64,000 nucleotides of DNA from Nodosilinea sp. WJT8-NPBG4 (GCA_019359285.1 JAHHHQ010000060.1:17960-81959); one strand, 5' to 3'; shown: positions 1-8,980, numbered from the stretch's first letter. The notes: generated by a model from the sequence alone, not told the origin. Translations and numbers: made by a program.

Positions 1-1055
1 ACATCGTACTCATAGGCCCTAGAGGCCGCGCCAATCAGCGCCATACCCTGGGCGTAGGAGCAAATCTTCGAGCAGTACAACGCATCGCGGATCTTGTTCA
101 CCATGGTTTTGACATCGCCGTCAAAACTAGCCGTGGGGCCGCTTAGCTCCTTCGACGCCGCCACTCGCTCTTCTTTAATCGACGACATAATGCGTGCGTT
201 GACCGCAGCGGTAATGGTGGGAATCCCCACGCCCAGCTCCAGAGCGCTCATCACCGTCCAGCGGCCCGTGCCCTTTTGTCCCGCTGCATCCAGAATCAGT
301 TCGGCCAGGGGCTCGCCGGTTTCGGCATCAATGTTGGTAAAGATGTCGGCAGTGATTTCGATCAAAAAGGAATTCAGCTCGTCAGTGAGATTCCATTCCG
401 CAAATACGTCGAAGAGCTGGTTGTGGTTAAGTCCCAGCACGCTCTTCATCAGGTCATAGGCTTCGGCAATCAGCTGCATATCGCCGTACTCAATGCCGTT
501 GTGCACCATTTTGACGTAGTGGCCTGCGCCGCGAGGGCCAATGTAGGTAACACAGGGGCCGTCATCTACCTGAGCCGCAATTTTTTTAACGATGGGCTCG
601 ATCGAGTCGTAGGCCGCGCGGGTGCCGCCGGGCATCAGGCTGGGGCCAAGCAGCGCCCCCTCTTCACCACCGCTGACCCCCATACCGATGAATCGCAGCC
701 CCGTGGATTCCAGATCCTTCGTGCGGCGCTCGGTGTCTTCGTAGAGGGAGTTGCCGCCGTCCATAATCATATCGCCGTCATCCAGTAGGGGACGCAACTG
801 GTCGATTACCGCATCCACCGGAGCACCAGCCTTTACCATTACCAAAATGCGACGAGGCCGCTCCAATGACTGTACAAATTCTTCAAGGCTGTAGGCCGCC
901 ACCACATTCTTACCCTGGGCGCGGGTAGCCATAAACTTCTCGGTCACCGCCGCTGTGCGGTTGTACACGGCCACCGGGAAGCCCTTACTCTCGACGTTAA
1001 GCGCCAGGTTCTCGCCCATAACGGCAAGCCCAATTACACCAAAACTCTGTGCCAT
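1..1055 (-). CDS. gnd: 6-phosphogluconate dehydrogenase, decarboxylating (3' end outside window)
   Basis: This enzyme oxidatively decarboxylates 6-phosphogluconate to ribulose-5-phosphate with NADP+, the third step of the oxidative pentose phosphate pathway, in the cytosol. The first ~351 codons are present; the family is usually ~470 residues, so the C-terminal helical domain lies beyond position 1. The start ATG at 1055 opens with the nucleotide-binding motif GLAVMGEN. Further in come the substrate motif SGGEEGA and the catalytic-lysine helix KMVHNGIEYGDMQLI. No interruption is visible. The next gene upstream, on the other strand, starts over 400 bases away, so it appears to have its own promoter. 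It would supply NADPH and pentose phosphate, which fits with the xylulokinase and kinase genes at 53-57 kb. Identification is very secure. Confidence 0.97.
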   Translation of the reverse strand, partial: MAQSFGVIGLAVMGENLALNVESKGFPVAVYNRTAAVTEKFMATRAQGKNVVAAYSLEEFVQSLERPRRILVMVKAGAPVDAVIDQLRPLLDDGDMIMDGGNSLYEDTERRTKDLESTGLRFIGMGVSGGEEGALLGPSLMPGGTRAAYDSIEPIVKKIAAQVDDGPCVTYIGPRGAGHYVKMVHNGIEYGDMQLIAEAYDLMKSVLGLNHNQLFDVFAEWNLTDELNSFLIEITADIFTNIDAETGEPLAELILDAAGQKGTGRWTVMSALELGVGIPTITAAVNARIMSSIKEERVAASKELSGPTASFDGDVKTMVNKIRDALYCSKICSYAQGMALIGAASRAYEYD

Positions 1056-1497
1056 ATCAATACTCTCGGTAACGGTTCGGTCGGGGGTCTAAAACGGGTT
1101 TCTACGGAAAACTGTAGGGTGGGCGGGTAGTGGGACGTTAACGGAATGCCGCTGCCCTCAAAACTGTCAACAGCCTAAACAACTTTTTCCAGATGGCCAT
1201 GCTCCCAAAGGTTTTCTTTAGGTGTGAGGCCCAAAAACTAGGAATTCCTGACCTCATAGCAGCTAGTATCCACCCCAGGTGCAGAATTTCGGCTGCTCAG
1301 CCCCAGCTTACGGTTGGTCTGTAGGTGAAGGTGACGGGAGAGCCGTAATCGATGTCAGCCCTAATCCTTCAGTGCGTTCTTCCCCATCTCCCCCACCGCC
1401 TTCCGTAATTTTTCTGAAATTCTGTAGCCCTTGCAGCTGTGGAATTGTGCAAGTGCCGCAACAATGACGTTACGTTGTGGCGTTCTTTCTATCCGGC
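1056..1497. other. Intergenic region between divergent genes
   Basis: About 440 bases separate gnd (leftward) from the small secreted protein gene (rightward). No convincing coding region or RNA gene is visible. It should hold both promoters. Position 1111 onward (GTAGGGTGGGCGGG) resembles half of the palindromic repeat seen at 11060 and 48109. Confidence 0.5.
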
Positions 1498-1878
1498 ATG
1501 AAACTCCTGTCTCGTTCTGCCCTGGTGGCTTCTGTGGTAGCGGCCGGTCTTCTGGCTACTGCTGGTCCTGGAATTGCGTATTCTGGCTGTGCCTTGTCTA
1601 ACTTGGGTGATTCTGGAATTTTGACGTTGGGCGATCGCCTTGGCGGCTCTTGGGCGGCCTCGCCTGACAGTAACGCTCTGGGCGTAGCTCTGGGTGGCTT
1701 GGGGGCGATCGCCGCTCTGCTATCCGGCGGCACTCTACTAATGCGCCAGCGCTGGCAAGCCCAAGCGGCAGCCCTGGAGGCTGAAGTTGACCTGAGCCCA
1801 ACCACCGAGACTGAGACGGTTTTGGTATTTGAGCCAGCTGAGATTGAGAGTGAGGTGGCTTTGGCCTACCGGCGCTAG
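1498..1878 (+). CDS. Small exported or membrane protein of unknown function
   Basis: A 126-residue protein I do not recognise. The ATG at 1498 gives a typical signal peptide: MKLLSR, then a hydrophobic stretch to about residue 22, then a small-residue cleavage region near GIAYSG. A second Gly/Ala/Leu-rich segment near residues 60-75 could span the membrane, leaving an acidic C-terminal tail rich in Glu and Thr. An in-frame GTG at 1477 would add seven residues, but neither start has a clear ribosome binding site. A good intrinsic terminator follows at 1917, which supports a real monocistronic gene. WD-, TPR- or enzyme-type motifs are absent. It could be a cell-envelope or thylakoid-lumen protein; this is inference. 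Confidence 0.6.
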   Translation: MKLLSRSALVASVVAAGLLATAGPGIAYSGCALSNLGDSGILTLGDRLGGSWAASPDSNALGVALGGLGAIAALLSGGTLLMRQRWQAQAAALEAEVDLSPTTETETVLVFEPAEIESEVALAYRR

Positions 1879-1916
1879 ATCGGCTTGACTGTGGTTACAA
1901 ATCTCCTTGAGTAGCT

Positions 1917-1948
1917 GAAGGGCTGACCGTTGGTCGGTCCCTTTTTTT
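1917..1948 (+). terminator. Intrinsic terminator after the small exported protein gene
   Basis: A GC-rich hairpin pairs AAGGGCTGACC with GGTCGGTCCCTT around a short GTT loop. A run of seven T follows, ending about 70 bases after the stop codon at 1878. The converging cutA gene ends at 1953, immediately beyond it. Confidence 0.8.
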
Positions 1949-1952
1949 GCCC

Positions 1953-2279
1953 TCAAGACGGCTGCACCTGGGCCTGAAGCCAAGTTAGATAATCGGGTAG
2001 ACCCGCCACAATCGGTAGAGCAATAATCTCGGGCACCTCATAGCTGTGGTGCTGGGTAATGGCCTGGGTGAGCGCATCAAACTGGCTAAGGTCGGCTTTG
2101 ATGATCAGCTGCCACTCGGGTTCGGTATAGATTTTGCCCTGCCAACGGTAGACAGAACGCACCGGCAACACGCTGACGCAGGCGGCTAGACGGGCTTCCA
2201 CCAAATGGAGGGCTAGGCTCTCGGCCTCGGCCTCAGAGCCAGCAGTGACCAGAACGATTCCTAACGATGGGGGCGACAT
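1953..2279 (-). CDS. cutA: Divalent cation tolerance protein CutA
   Basis: A 108-residue CutA1 family protein, a small trimeric cytoplasmic protein of ferredoxin-like fold linked to divalent metal (copper) tolerance. Visible family features are the N-terminal strand IVLVTAGSEAEAESLA, the conserved core LAACVSVLPVRSVYRWQGKI, the EWQLIIKA strand, the HHSYEVPEI motif and the terminal YLTWL helix. The ATG at 2279 was chosen over an upstream in-frame start at 2348 because homology begins there and because it overlaps the upstream gene's stop codon as TAATG. That overlap suggests translational coupling to the pentapeptide-repeat gene. The biological role of CutA is still unsettled in most bacteria. 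Confidence 0.93.
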   Translation of the reverse strand: MSPPSLGIVLVTAGSEAEAESLALHLVEARLAACVSVLPVRSVYRWQGKIYTEPEWQLIIKADLSQFDALTQAITQHHSYEVPEIIALPIVAGLPDYLTWLQAQVQPS

Positions 2280-3214
2280 TACTGCTGGGGAATGCGATCG
2301 ACAAACTGCGACTGGTTCAGGGTTTCCCGCGCCGGACGGTGGGTCCAACGGGTTTCCCCCTGCACCGTTTCGTAGAGGTAGGCGCGAGCTTCTGCCGGCA
2401 GCACCGACTCGGTGAACTCAGTGCCCACCACCACCGCTGCCTTAAGAGACGCCTCCCCCAAGTGGGCGCGGGTGAGGTCAGCCCGCGATAGATCTACGCC
2501 GTCAAGCATGCCGTTCCATAACACGGCCCCGGTCAGGTCAGAGCCGCTGAGGTCGGCCCCCACTAGGCTCACCCCGCGCATGGTGGTGTGGGTGAGATTG
2601 GCCGAGCTGAGGTTGGCGTGGTCGAGGTTCGCCCCGTTGAGTTTGGCCTCTTTGAGGTTCGCCCCAGCCAAATTCATGCCGTGCAGGTCTACGCCGTTGA
2701 GCCAAGCTCCTTCCAGGTTGATGGCATCCATGCAGGTGCGCTCTAGGTCGGCCCCACTGAGTCGAGCTCCGGTGAGATGCGCCCAGGATAGGTTGGCCCC
2801 GCTCAGATTCGCGCCGCGCAAATTGGCCCCGGTCAAGTTAGCGCCACAGAGGTTGGCCTCCCGCAAGTCGGCGTTGCGCAAGTTAGCATGGCACAGGTCG
2901 CAGCCGCTGAGTTTAGCCTTGCGTAGGTCAGCCCGCACTAAGAAGGATCCACGCAGATTGGCTTTGGTGAGGTCTGCCTGGTTCAGGTGAGTTTCGCTCA
3001 TTTTGGCAAAGCTCAGGTTCGCCCAGTTGAGGGTGGCGTGGTCGAGGTTGGCCTGGGTGAGAAAGGAACGGCTGAGGTTGGCACCTTTGAGGTTGGCGCG
3101 GCTGAGGTCAACGTCCACCAAAATGTGGTGGCTAAAGTCACCACCGGCTAGACTAATGCCGGTGAAGTCGCGGTAGCCAGCTTCATAAAGCTCGAGGAAA
3201 TACTTAATGTGCAT
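2279..3214 (-). CDS. Pentapeptide repeat protein
   Basis: A 311-residue protein made almost entirely of A(D/N)LXX pentapeptide repeats from about residue 25 to 285, which fold as a right-handed quadrilateral beta-helix. The N-terminal segment YEAGYRDFTGISLAGGDFS is the usual cap of cyanobacterial members. The C-terminal ~35 residues (after LPAEARAYLYE) leave the repeat. No signal peptide or membrane segment is seen, so it is probably cytosolic. ATG 3214 is preferred to the upstream 3295 start because the first 27 residues of the longer form do not look conserved. The stop codon shares a base with the cutA start. Cyanobacteria carry dozens of these proteins, nearly all of unknown function. Confidence 0.9.
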   Translation of the reverse strand: MHIKYFLELYEAGYRDFTGISLAGGDFSHHILVDVDLSRANLKGANLSRSFLTQANLDHATLNWANLSFAKMSETHLNQADLTKANLRGSFLVRADLRKAKLSGCDLCHANLRNADLREANLCGANLTGANLRGANLSGANLSWAHLTGARLSGADLERTCMDAINLEGAWLNGVDLHGMNLAGANLKEAKLNGANLDHANLSSANLTHTTMRGVSLVGADLSGSDLTGAVLWNGMLDGVDLSRADLTRAHLGEASLKAAVVVGTEFTESVLPAEARAYLYETVQGETRWTHRPARETLNQSQFVDRIPQQ

Positions 3215-3538
3215 AATGCTTCTATGGTGAGTCGGGGAAGCGCCAGACTCACGGGGGGCGACTAAGGGCACGGCAGGTTCCCAAAATTGGGGCATACAGG
3301 CTGTGAAGGGGGTATGAAAAGCGACCTTAAAAATGAGATTTATGAGTAAGGTTAACGCTTCTTTAACTAAGACTCAGGAACATAAATTTACAGTTCAAAA
3401 TATGTTTAATTATTTTTTGACAAACGCCACGCATGAGGGCTGTGCGGCTTGAGTACAGCTTATTTGCTTTCTTCTAGGCTGACAGACTTCGTTGCTTTTG
3501 TTTGATAATTTAGTGAGAAACTTAGCACTTGACAAAGC

Positions 3539-4198
3539 ATGAATCGATTGATTTTTTGGGGCGTTTGGCTTGGGTTTATTTTGTATGCGTTTATACTTGC
3601 TCCCCCTAATCGCCCCGACACCGCTGATCTGATCTTAAAACTTTCCACAGGCGCGTGGGAGGGCATTAACCCTACCGTCATAGCCCTGTTTAACGCCATG
3701 GGAATTTGGCCAATGGTCTATGCCGCGGTGGCTTTGGTAGACGGCCACGGACAAAAGCAGCGGGCCTGGCCCTTTGTGGTGGTGTCGTTTGCGGTGGGCG
3801 CTTTTGCGCTGCTGCCCTACTTGGCCCTGCGCCAGCCTAACCCCAGCTTTAGCGGCCCCAAACGTGCGCTGTTGCGACTGGTCGAGTCTCGCTGGCTGGG
3901 GGCGGCCCTAGCAGCGGGGGTGATCGCCCTAGCCGCCTTTGCATTACTTAAAGGAGACTGGCCCGATTTTTGGCAGCAGTGGCAGACCAGCCGCTTTATC
4001 CACGTTATGTCGCTGGACTTTGTTGCCCTGTGGCTGTTGTTTCCGGTGCTGCTGCGCGATGATATGGCTCGCCGGGGCATAAGTCAGCCCTGGGTCATAG
4101 CGGCGGTGTTGGCACTGCCCCTGGTAGGCGCTTGTTTGTATCTAGCGCTGAGGCCGGCTGGTGAGGAGAGTCCGGTAGCAGAGGGAGTAGGAGGGTAG
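3539..4198 (+). CDS. Integral membrane protein of unknown function (DUF2834-like)
   Basis: A 219-residue protein with about five or six hydrophobic segments: residues ~3-20, 45-65, 78-97, 120-138, 150-172 and 185-205. Charged motifs sit between them, including FIHVMSLDFVALWLLFPVLLRDDM near the C-terminal half. Proteins of this layout occur widely in cyanobacteria and in plastid-targeted plant proteins and are annotated as conserved membrane proteins. Assignment to DUF2834 is from memory and tentative. The last residues (EGVGG) are encoded by the beginning of the purine-rich repeat tract that follows, so the C-terminus may have been altered by repeat invasion. ATG 3539 is the only sensible start. 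Confidence 0.75.
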   Translation: MNRLIFWGVWLGFILYAFILAPPNRPDTADLILKLSTGAWEGINPTVIALFNAMGIWPMVYAAVALVDGHGQKQRAWPFVVVSFAVGAFALLPYLALRQPNPSFSGPKRALLRLVESRWLGAALAAGVIALAAFALLKGDWPDFWQQWQTSRFIHVMSLDFVALWLLFPVLLRDDMARRGISQPWVIAAVLALPLVGACLYLALRPAGEESPVAEGVGG

Positions 4199-4327
4199 GG
4201 GGTAGGGGGTGGATGGGTGGATGGGTAAAGAGGAGATGGGGAGGATGAGGGAGATCAGATAAAGACAAGAAACTGTTGCCTCCCCACCTTTCCTACCTTC
4301 CTCACCCCCCTTATCTCCCTCATTCCC
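4186..4327. repeat. Inverted purine/pyrimidine repeat tract (GGGTGGAT family, copy A)
   Basis: A G-rich left arm (GTAGGGGGTGGATGGGTGG and degenerate continuations to about 4256) is followed by a short spacer. A C-rich right arm follows from about 4280 (CCTCCCCACCTTTCCTACC onward). The two arms are roughly complementary. The tract fills the space between two convergent genes and could act as a bidirectional transcription barrier. Related tracts occur at 11092, 12429, 14014, 15516, 21144 and 49893. Confidence 0.75.
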
Positions 4328-6661
4328 CTACGCCGTCATACTCTGCAACCGGCTCAGGGTACGCTGCACCGAAGATAGACCCTGGCGATCGCCCTGAGCT
4401 TCTAAATAGGCGCTGGCTCGCTCCAGATCGGCGATCGCTCTGGCCTGATCGCCCTGACTCTGGTAGGCAGCGCTGCGGTAGCAGTAGGGCAGCGCAATCG
4501 GGTCGCCGCAGGCAATGGCGTCGCTGTAGTCGCGCACCGCGCCTTTGAAGTCGCCCAGCTTGTGCAGGGCGCTGCCTCGGTACACGTAGGCCATGGGCAG
4601 GTGGGGTTTGAGGGTCACGGCCTGGGTAAAGTCGGCGATCGCCGCTGCGTAGCGACGCTGCTCTAGGCGCAGCCAGCCCCGGTTGCAGTGGGGAGCAAAC
4701 AGTTTGCCGTTTTGCAGAATCGCCTCGCTCAGATCGGCTTCAGCGGCCTCGACTTGGTTGAGTTCGAGCTGGGCCACCCCCCGGTTGTTAAGGGCAATGG
4801 CGTGGTCGGGCTGGAGGTTAATCACCTGGCTGTAGTCGCTAATCGCTCCGGGCTGATCGCGCAGGTCGTGGCGGGTGGTGCCCCGGTTAAAGAAGGCCAC
4901 GGTGTCCCCAGGAGGAATCGCCGGGTTGTGGAAGCGCTGCATGAGGGCATGGATGACAGCGGGTTCGGCGGTGCGTAGCTTGGCGTCTAGATCGGGGATG
5001 GCGGCGCTCTGGGTGGGCAGCGCCTTGAGGCTGACAATGGCGTAGGTATGCCCCATTTCAGCCGGGGTGCTGCTACCGCTGTCGCAAACCAGATAGCTCT
5101 CGGCAGTGCCCATAATTCTGAACTTGAAGCGATCGGGGTAGTTTTCTCTTAGGGGCAAGAGCTGATTGAGGGAGGCCTTGAGCAACTGGAGCTGGCTCGA
5201 CTCGGTGCCCCAGCGTTGGCTGATGCGCCAGGCCAGGCGGCCATCGTGCTGATCGCCCCGGTGGCACCAGCCAATTTCGAGCTGGCCGCCCCGATCGAGC
5301 AGCTGGCGAAACTGCTCTAGCAAGCTGTCGTCGATGGTGACGTAGCTCGCCCAGGGCCACACCAGCAGCACCCGCCGCGTGGCGGTTCTTAGGGCAGCCT
5401 CTAGGGCGTGACGGCTGGCCATGGCCTGGGGCTCGATGGCGTTGGCGACGGGGAGGTCAATGATCCAGTCGGGCTGGGGCAAGGGCAGTGGCTTGGCCAG
5501 CTCTGGGGGCTCTTGGCGCGAGGTTTTGAGCTCGGTTTCGGTCTGATGCACCCGCCGTGCTAGCTGCATCAGGGCTTTGCGATTTGCGGTGTCGTCGGGG
5601 GCGGTGACCAGCTGGCTAGTGAACTGCTGCTGCCGTTCGGAGAGCGATCGCGTCACCCCTTCCAGTTGGGCCACCTGAGCCTTCACCTGCCCTAAGTACT
5701 GCGACACTACCTGCTGCACCTGTTCTTGGGTGTGGCCAGCGGTTTCCTGGCGGCTGACCTGCTGCTGCAACTGCTGCACCTCAGCGGTCAGTCGCTCTAG
5801 CTCGGCGGTGCTGGGCGGTGCCGCCGGAAACCCATTTACCGTACCCACCGGAATTTTGGTGAGGGCCTGCTCTAGGCGGGTTTGCTGGCGAGTCAAGTCT
5901 TTGACATGGTCTACTAGCCGGCTAAATTCTGACTGGGGCACTAGGGCAGCCATGGCCTTGACCACCTCCCCCATTTCAGATCGGTACTGGCCAGGGGCAC
6001 TGGTCTGGGGAAACTCCTGCCAGCGGCGATCGATTTGCCCCAGGGCGTCTTGCAGGTTGGTGACCAGAATGCGGGTTTCTGAACGCAAGTTCTCGAGGCT
6101 CACCCGCGTCTGCATCAGGTCGGTTTTCACCTGGGAGAGCTTGTTTTCGGCGGCCTCTACCCGAGGCGCGGTGACCAGCCGCTGCATGTAGGTGTTGAGG
6201 TTTTCGAAGCTCACTTGGGCCGCAGCTGACTGCTCCTGGAGCTGGACAATCTGCTGATTGATGTCGGCCAGGTCGGGGACGGGCAGCGCCTCAAGCCGCT
6301 GGTCAACGTGGGCTTTGAGGCCGTTGATTTGCTTAGCAAAGCGGATGAAGGAATGGTTGTTGCGATCCATCACCGCTCGTTGAAAGTTGGTCAGCGCCTC
6401 GGGCGAAGGCATGGCCGTCACCTGTTTGGTCAGGTTGGTGAGGCGGTGCCCGGTTTGGCGGTGCTGGCGGGCGAGCTTTTCCTGGGCTTCTTCGAGCTGC
6501 TGCTCAACGCGGGTGCGGTTGAGTAACCCAACCGCCGCTAGCACCGTGAGCGGTGCCGAGGCCAGAGCAATGTTTTGGGCGGCGATCGACGCTACGGCAC
6601 CCACGCCAGACCCTACAACCAGAGCGCGTTCGGCCCTTGTCAACCAATGATTATCGGCCAC
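4328..6661 (-). CDS. Coiled-coil protein with PLD-like module and C-terminal TPR repeats
   Basis: A 777-residue protein. Residues ~10-45 hold a hydrophobic, alanine-rich segment that could insert in the membrane. Residues ~45-390 are heptad-rich, Gln/Leu/Glu-rich sequence with high coiled-coil potential. Residues ~405-575 form a compact alpha/beta region (RRVLLVWPWASYVTIDDSLL, then GGQLEIGWCHRGD, then RFKFRIMGTAESYLVCD). This resembles the catalytically inactive phospholipase-D-like modules of cyanobacterial TPR proteins, and no HKD motif is seen. Residues ~585-765 carry five TPR units, starting FFNRGTTRHDL and including ALNNRGVAQLELNQVEAAEA. It probably works as a scaffold or sensor; the exact role is unknown. 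It appears monocistronic. Confidence 0.85.
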   Translation of the reverse strand: MADNHWLTRAERALVVGSGVGAVASIAAQNIALASAPLTVLAAVGLLNRTRVEQQLEEAQEKLARQHRQTGHRLTNLTKQVTAMPSPEALTNFQRAVMDRNNHSFIRFAKQINGLKAHVDQRLEALPVPDLADINQQIVQLQEQSAAAQVSFENLNTYMQRLVTAPRVEAAENKLSQVKTDLMQTRVSLENLRSETRILVTNLQDALGQIDRRWQEFPQTSAPGQYRSEMGEVVKAMAALVPQSEFSRLVDHVKDLTRQQTRLEQALTKIPVGTVNGFPAAPPSTAELERLTAEVQQLQQQVSRQETAGHTQEQVQQVVSQYLGQVKAQVAQLEGVTRSLSERQQQFTSQLVTAPDDTANRKALMQLARRVHQTETELKTSRQEPPELAKPLPLPQPDWIIDLPVANAIEPQAMASRHALEAALRTATRRVLLVWPWASYVTIDDSLLEQFRQLLDRGGQLEIGWCHRGDQHDGRLAWRISQRWGTESSQLQLLKASLNQLLPLRENYPDRFKFRIMGTAESYLVCDSGSSTPAEMGHTYAIVSLKALPTQSAAIPDLDAKLRTAEPAVIHALMQRFHNPAIPPGDTVAFFNRGTTRHDLRDQPGAISDYSQVINLQPDHAIALNNRGVAQLELNQVEAAEADLSEAILQNGKLFAPHCNRGWLRLEQRRYAAAIADFTQAVTLKPHLPMAYVYRGSALHKLGDFKGAVRDYSDAIACGDPIALPYCYRSAAYQSQGDQARAIADLERASAYLEAQGDRQGLSSVQRTLSRLQSMTA

Positions 6662-6816
6662 GTTGTTTCCCCTGATGATTAAAACCGCTGAGGCGTGGCG
6701 ATGCCTGAGGGGGCGTCAGGGGCTTCATCGCTACTGATTTACTCTTCGGGGAGCGATCGCGATGTCAGGATGTTTTTGAGAGAAGCTAAGGGAAGCGAGG
6801 GGTAAACAGATAAGCA

Positions 6817-6961
6817 TTATTGAAATTTATCAATAAGGAATGAAAAGCAAATAGCATTTAATCAATTTACCCCTTTCTTTTTAGGCCAGGCATTGGCTAA
6901 ACTCTATTGAAAATAGGTTCAAGTCTATTCATATAGTGATTTGATTGATAAAGGTCAATCA
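6817..6961 (+). promoter_or_regulatory. Two matching dyads upstream of ndhF3 (candidate CcmR/NdhR operators)
   Basis: The AT-rich leader contains TTATTGA-N6-TCAATAA at 6817-6836 and TGATTGA-N6-TCAATCA at 6942-6961. Both have the core ATTGA-N6-TCAAT with identical six-base spacing, 125 bases apart. A weaker ATTGA-N8-TCAAG lies between them at 6906-6923. In other cyanobacteria the LysR-type repressor CcmR (NdhR) controls the ndhF3 operon through TCAAT/ATTGA-type sites. Seeing the half-sites is direct; assigning CcmR is inference. No LysR-type gene lies in this window. Confidence 0.55.
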
Positions 6962-7051
6962 TCGCTTGGGTACCCATACCTGAGCTGAAACCGCCGCCAA
7001 TCCCTGCCAGGTAATGCTTTCGCTGTCCTTTTGCCCGAGGATGCTTCGTCT

Positions 7052-8905
7052 ATGACTCCAATTATTGCCCAAACCAGCTGGCTGATTCCCCTGTATCCCT
7101 TAATGGGAGCGCTGCTGACTATTCCCTGGTCACCGGCCTTTATTCGCAGCACTGGCCCGCGCCCGGCAGGGTACATCAACATTGGGATGACGGCCCTTGC
7201 CCTGATTCACAGCCTGCTGGCGTTTTTGGCCCTCTGGGGGAAGTCGTCACCCCAGTTTTTCTTTGCCCCTTGGCTAGATGTAGCGGGGCTAAGCTTATCC
7301 ATTCCCCTGGAGGCGTCGCTGATTACACTCGGGGCCTGCGTGCTGATTGCCGGTCTAAACCTGATGGCCCAGATTTACGCGGTGGGCTACCTGGAGATGG
7401 ATTGGGGCTGGGGGCGTTTTTTTGCCATGATGGCCCTGTTTGAAGCTGGTCTCTGTGCTCTGGTGCTGTGCAACTCGCTGTTGTTTGCCTACATGCTGCT
7501 GGAGATTTTGACCCTGGGCACCTACCTGCTGGTGGGCTTTTGGTACAACCAATCCCTAGTGGTGACTGGGGCGCGCGACGCGTTTTTGACAAAGCGGGTT
7601 GGCGACTTGATACTGCTGATGGCGGTGTTGGCCATCTATCCCCTCGCCCACACCTGGGACTTTCGTGAACTGGCGGCCTGGGCCCAAACCGCAAATGTGG
7701 ATCCTGGGTTGATCACGCTAATTGGTATTGGTCTGATTGCTGGCCCGATGAGCAAATGCGCCCAGTTTCCGCTGCACCTATGGCTGGATGAGGCGATGGA
7801 AGGCCCGCTGCCCAGTACCATTTTGCGCAATTCGGTGGTAGTGACAACCGGCATCTGGGTGCTGGTGGAGATGGAGCCCGTGATTGCCCTGTCGTCGACG
7901 GCCTCGGCCTTTGCCATTGCGGTAGGAGCAGTGACGGCGATCGGCGCGACGCTGATCTCTGCAGCCCAAATCGACATCAAGCGAGTGCTCTCGTACCTCA
8001 GCAGCGCCTACATGGGGCTGATGTTTATCGCCCTAGGTGCTCACCAACCCGGTGCTGCCCTATTGTTGGCCCTGATCTATGCCTTGGGCATGGCGGCTTT
8101 GGTCATGGGCGCAGGCTCAATCATTATCAATATCACTACCCAAGACCTGACCCAAATGGGGGGGCTGTGGAGCCGCCGCCCCGTTACCGCGATCGCCATG
8201 ATTACGGGTGCCGCTAGCTTGGTGGCTCTACCTCCCCTCGGTGGGTTTTGGGCCATGCTCTCGCTGGTGTCTGGCCTCTGGCAAAACGATCGCGGTCTGC
8301 TGGTAGCGATCGTGCTGCTGGTGAACTGGCTGATGGCCTTTAGCTTGGCCCGGCTGCTGGGTCTGATCTTTGCCGGCAAGACCCAGCAGATGACGATTCG
8401 ATCGCCCGAGCCGATCTGGTTCATTGTGCTGCCGCTGGCGATTGTCGCTGGTTTCGCCCTGCACCTGCCGTTGGTCATGGCCCAGTTCAACCTGCTGCCC
8501 ACTTGGGCTGAGATTAGCCAAGACATGGCCCTGCTGCTCACCTGGTCGAGTATTCTCGGTGCGGCGATCGGCACCCTGCTCTACGTCAACCGCATGGTAG
8601 AAGACCCAAGCAAGCTGATTCAAAAGCCCCTGCAAAACCTGCTGGCCTACGATTTCTACACCCCCAAGCTCTACCGCAACACCTTTGTCTTGGGGGTGGA
8701 TGTGCTGTCGCGCATGACCGACTGGCTCGATCGCTATGTGGTTGATGGCCTGGTCAATGCCGTGGGCTTGGCCTCGCTCTTCAGCGGCGAAACCCTCAAA
8801 TATGGCAACACCGGGCAGTTTCAGTTCTACGTGCTCACCATTGCCCTAGGCGTTGCTGGGCTCGGGATTTTGATGAACTGGCAGGCGCTGACGGCGCTGT
8901 TTTAG
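7052..8905 (+). CDS. ndhF3: NAD(P)H-quinone oxidoreductase subunit F3 (CO2-uptake NDH-1MS)
   Basis: A ~617-residue, roughly 15-helix membrane antiporter-like subunit of NDH-1. It belongs to the NdhF family and to the specialised CO2-uptake complex in the thylakoid membrane. The proton-channel core is present (the conserved helix around LLEILTLGTYLLVG, and FPLHLWLDEAMEGPLPSTILRNS with its broken helix and charged residues), as is the long C-terminal lateral helix region. Assignment to the F3 type rests on the neighbouring ndhD, cupA and fasciclin (cupS) genes in the order of the inducible high-affinity operon. An in-frame TTG at 7031 also exists, but ATG 7052 is preferred because GAGG at 7037-7040 is suitably placed for it and homology begins here. 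Confidence 0.93.
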   Translation: MTPIIAQTSWLIPLYPLMGALLTIPWSPAFIRSTGPRPAGYINIGMTALALIHSLLAFLALWGKSSPQFFFAPWLDVAGLSLSIPLEASLITLGACVLIAGLNLMAQIYAVGYLEMDWGWGRFFAMMALFEAGLCALVLCNSLLFAYMLLEILTLGTYLLVGFWYNQSLVVTGARDAFLTKRVGDLILLMAVLAIYPLAHTWDFRELAAWAQTANVDPGLITLIGIGLIAGPMSKCAQFPLHLWLDEAMEGPLPSTILRNSVVVTTGIWVLVEMEPVIALSSTASAFAIAVGAVTAIGATLISAAQIDIKRVLSYLSSAYMGLMFIALGAHQPGAALLLALIYALGMAALVMGAGSIIINITTQDLTQMGGLWSRRPVTAIAMITGAASLVALPPLGGFWAMLSLVSGLWQNDRGLLVAIVLLVNWLMAFSLARLLGLIFAGKTQQMTIRSPEPIWFIVLPLAIVAGFALHLPLVMAQFNLLPTWAEISQDMALLLTWSSILGAAIGTLLYVNRMVEDPSKLIQKPLQNLLAYDFYTPKLYRNTFVLGVDVLSRMTDWLDRYVVDGLVNAVGLASLFSGETLKYGNTGQFQFYVLTIALGVAGLGILMNWQALTALF

Positions 8906-8980
8906 AAAGTTTTGAGTTCTCAATGTTGAATTCAAAACTCAAAATTCAAAACTTAAAACTGAAATCCTTTTGACACCCTC

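Noticed and set aside
2412..2990. A long reading frame antisense to the pentapeptide-repeat gene
   Set aside because: It is the mirror of the A(D/N)LXX repeats and has no independent support.
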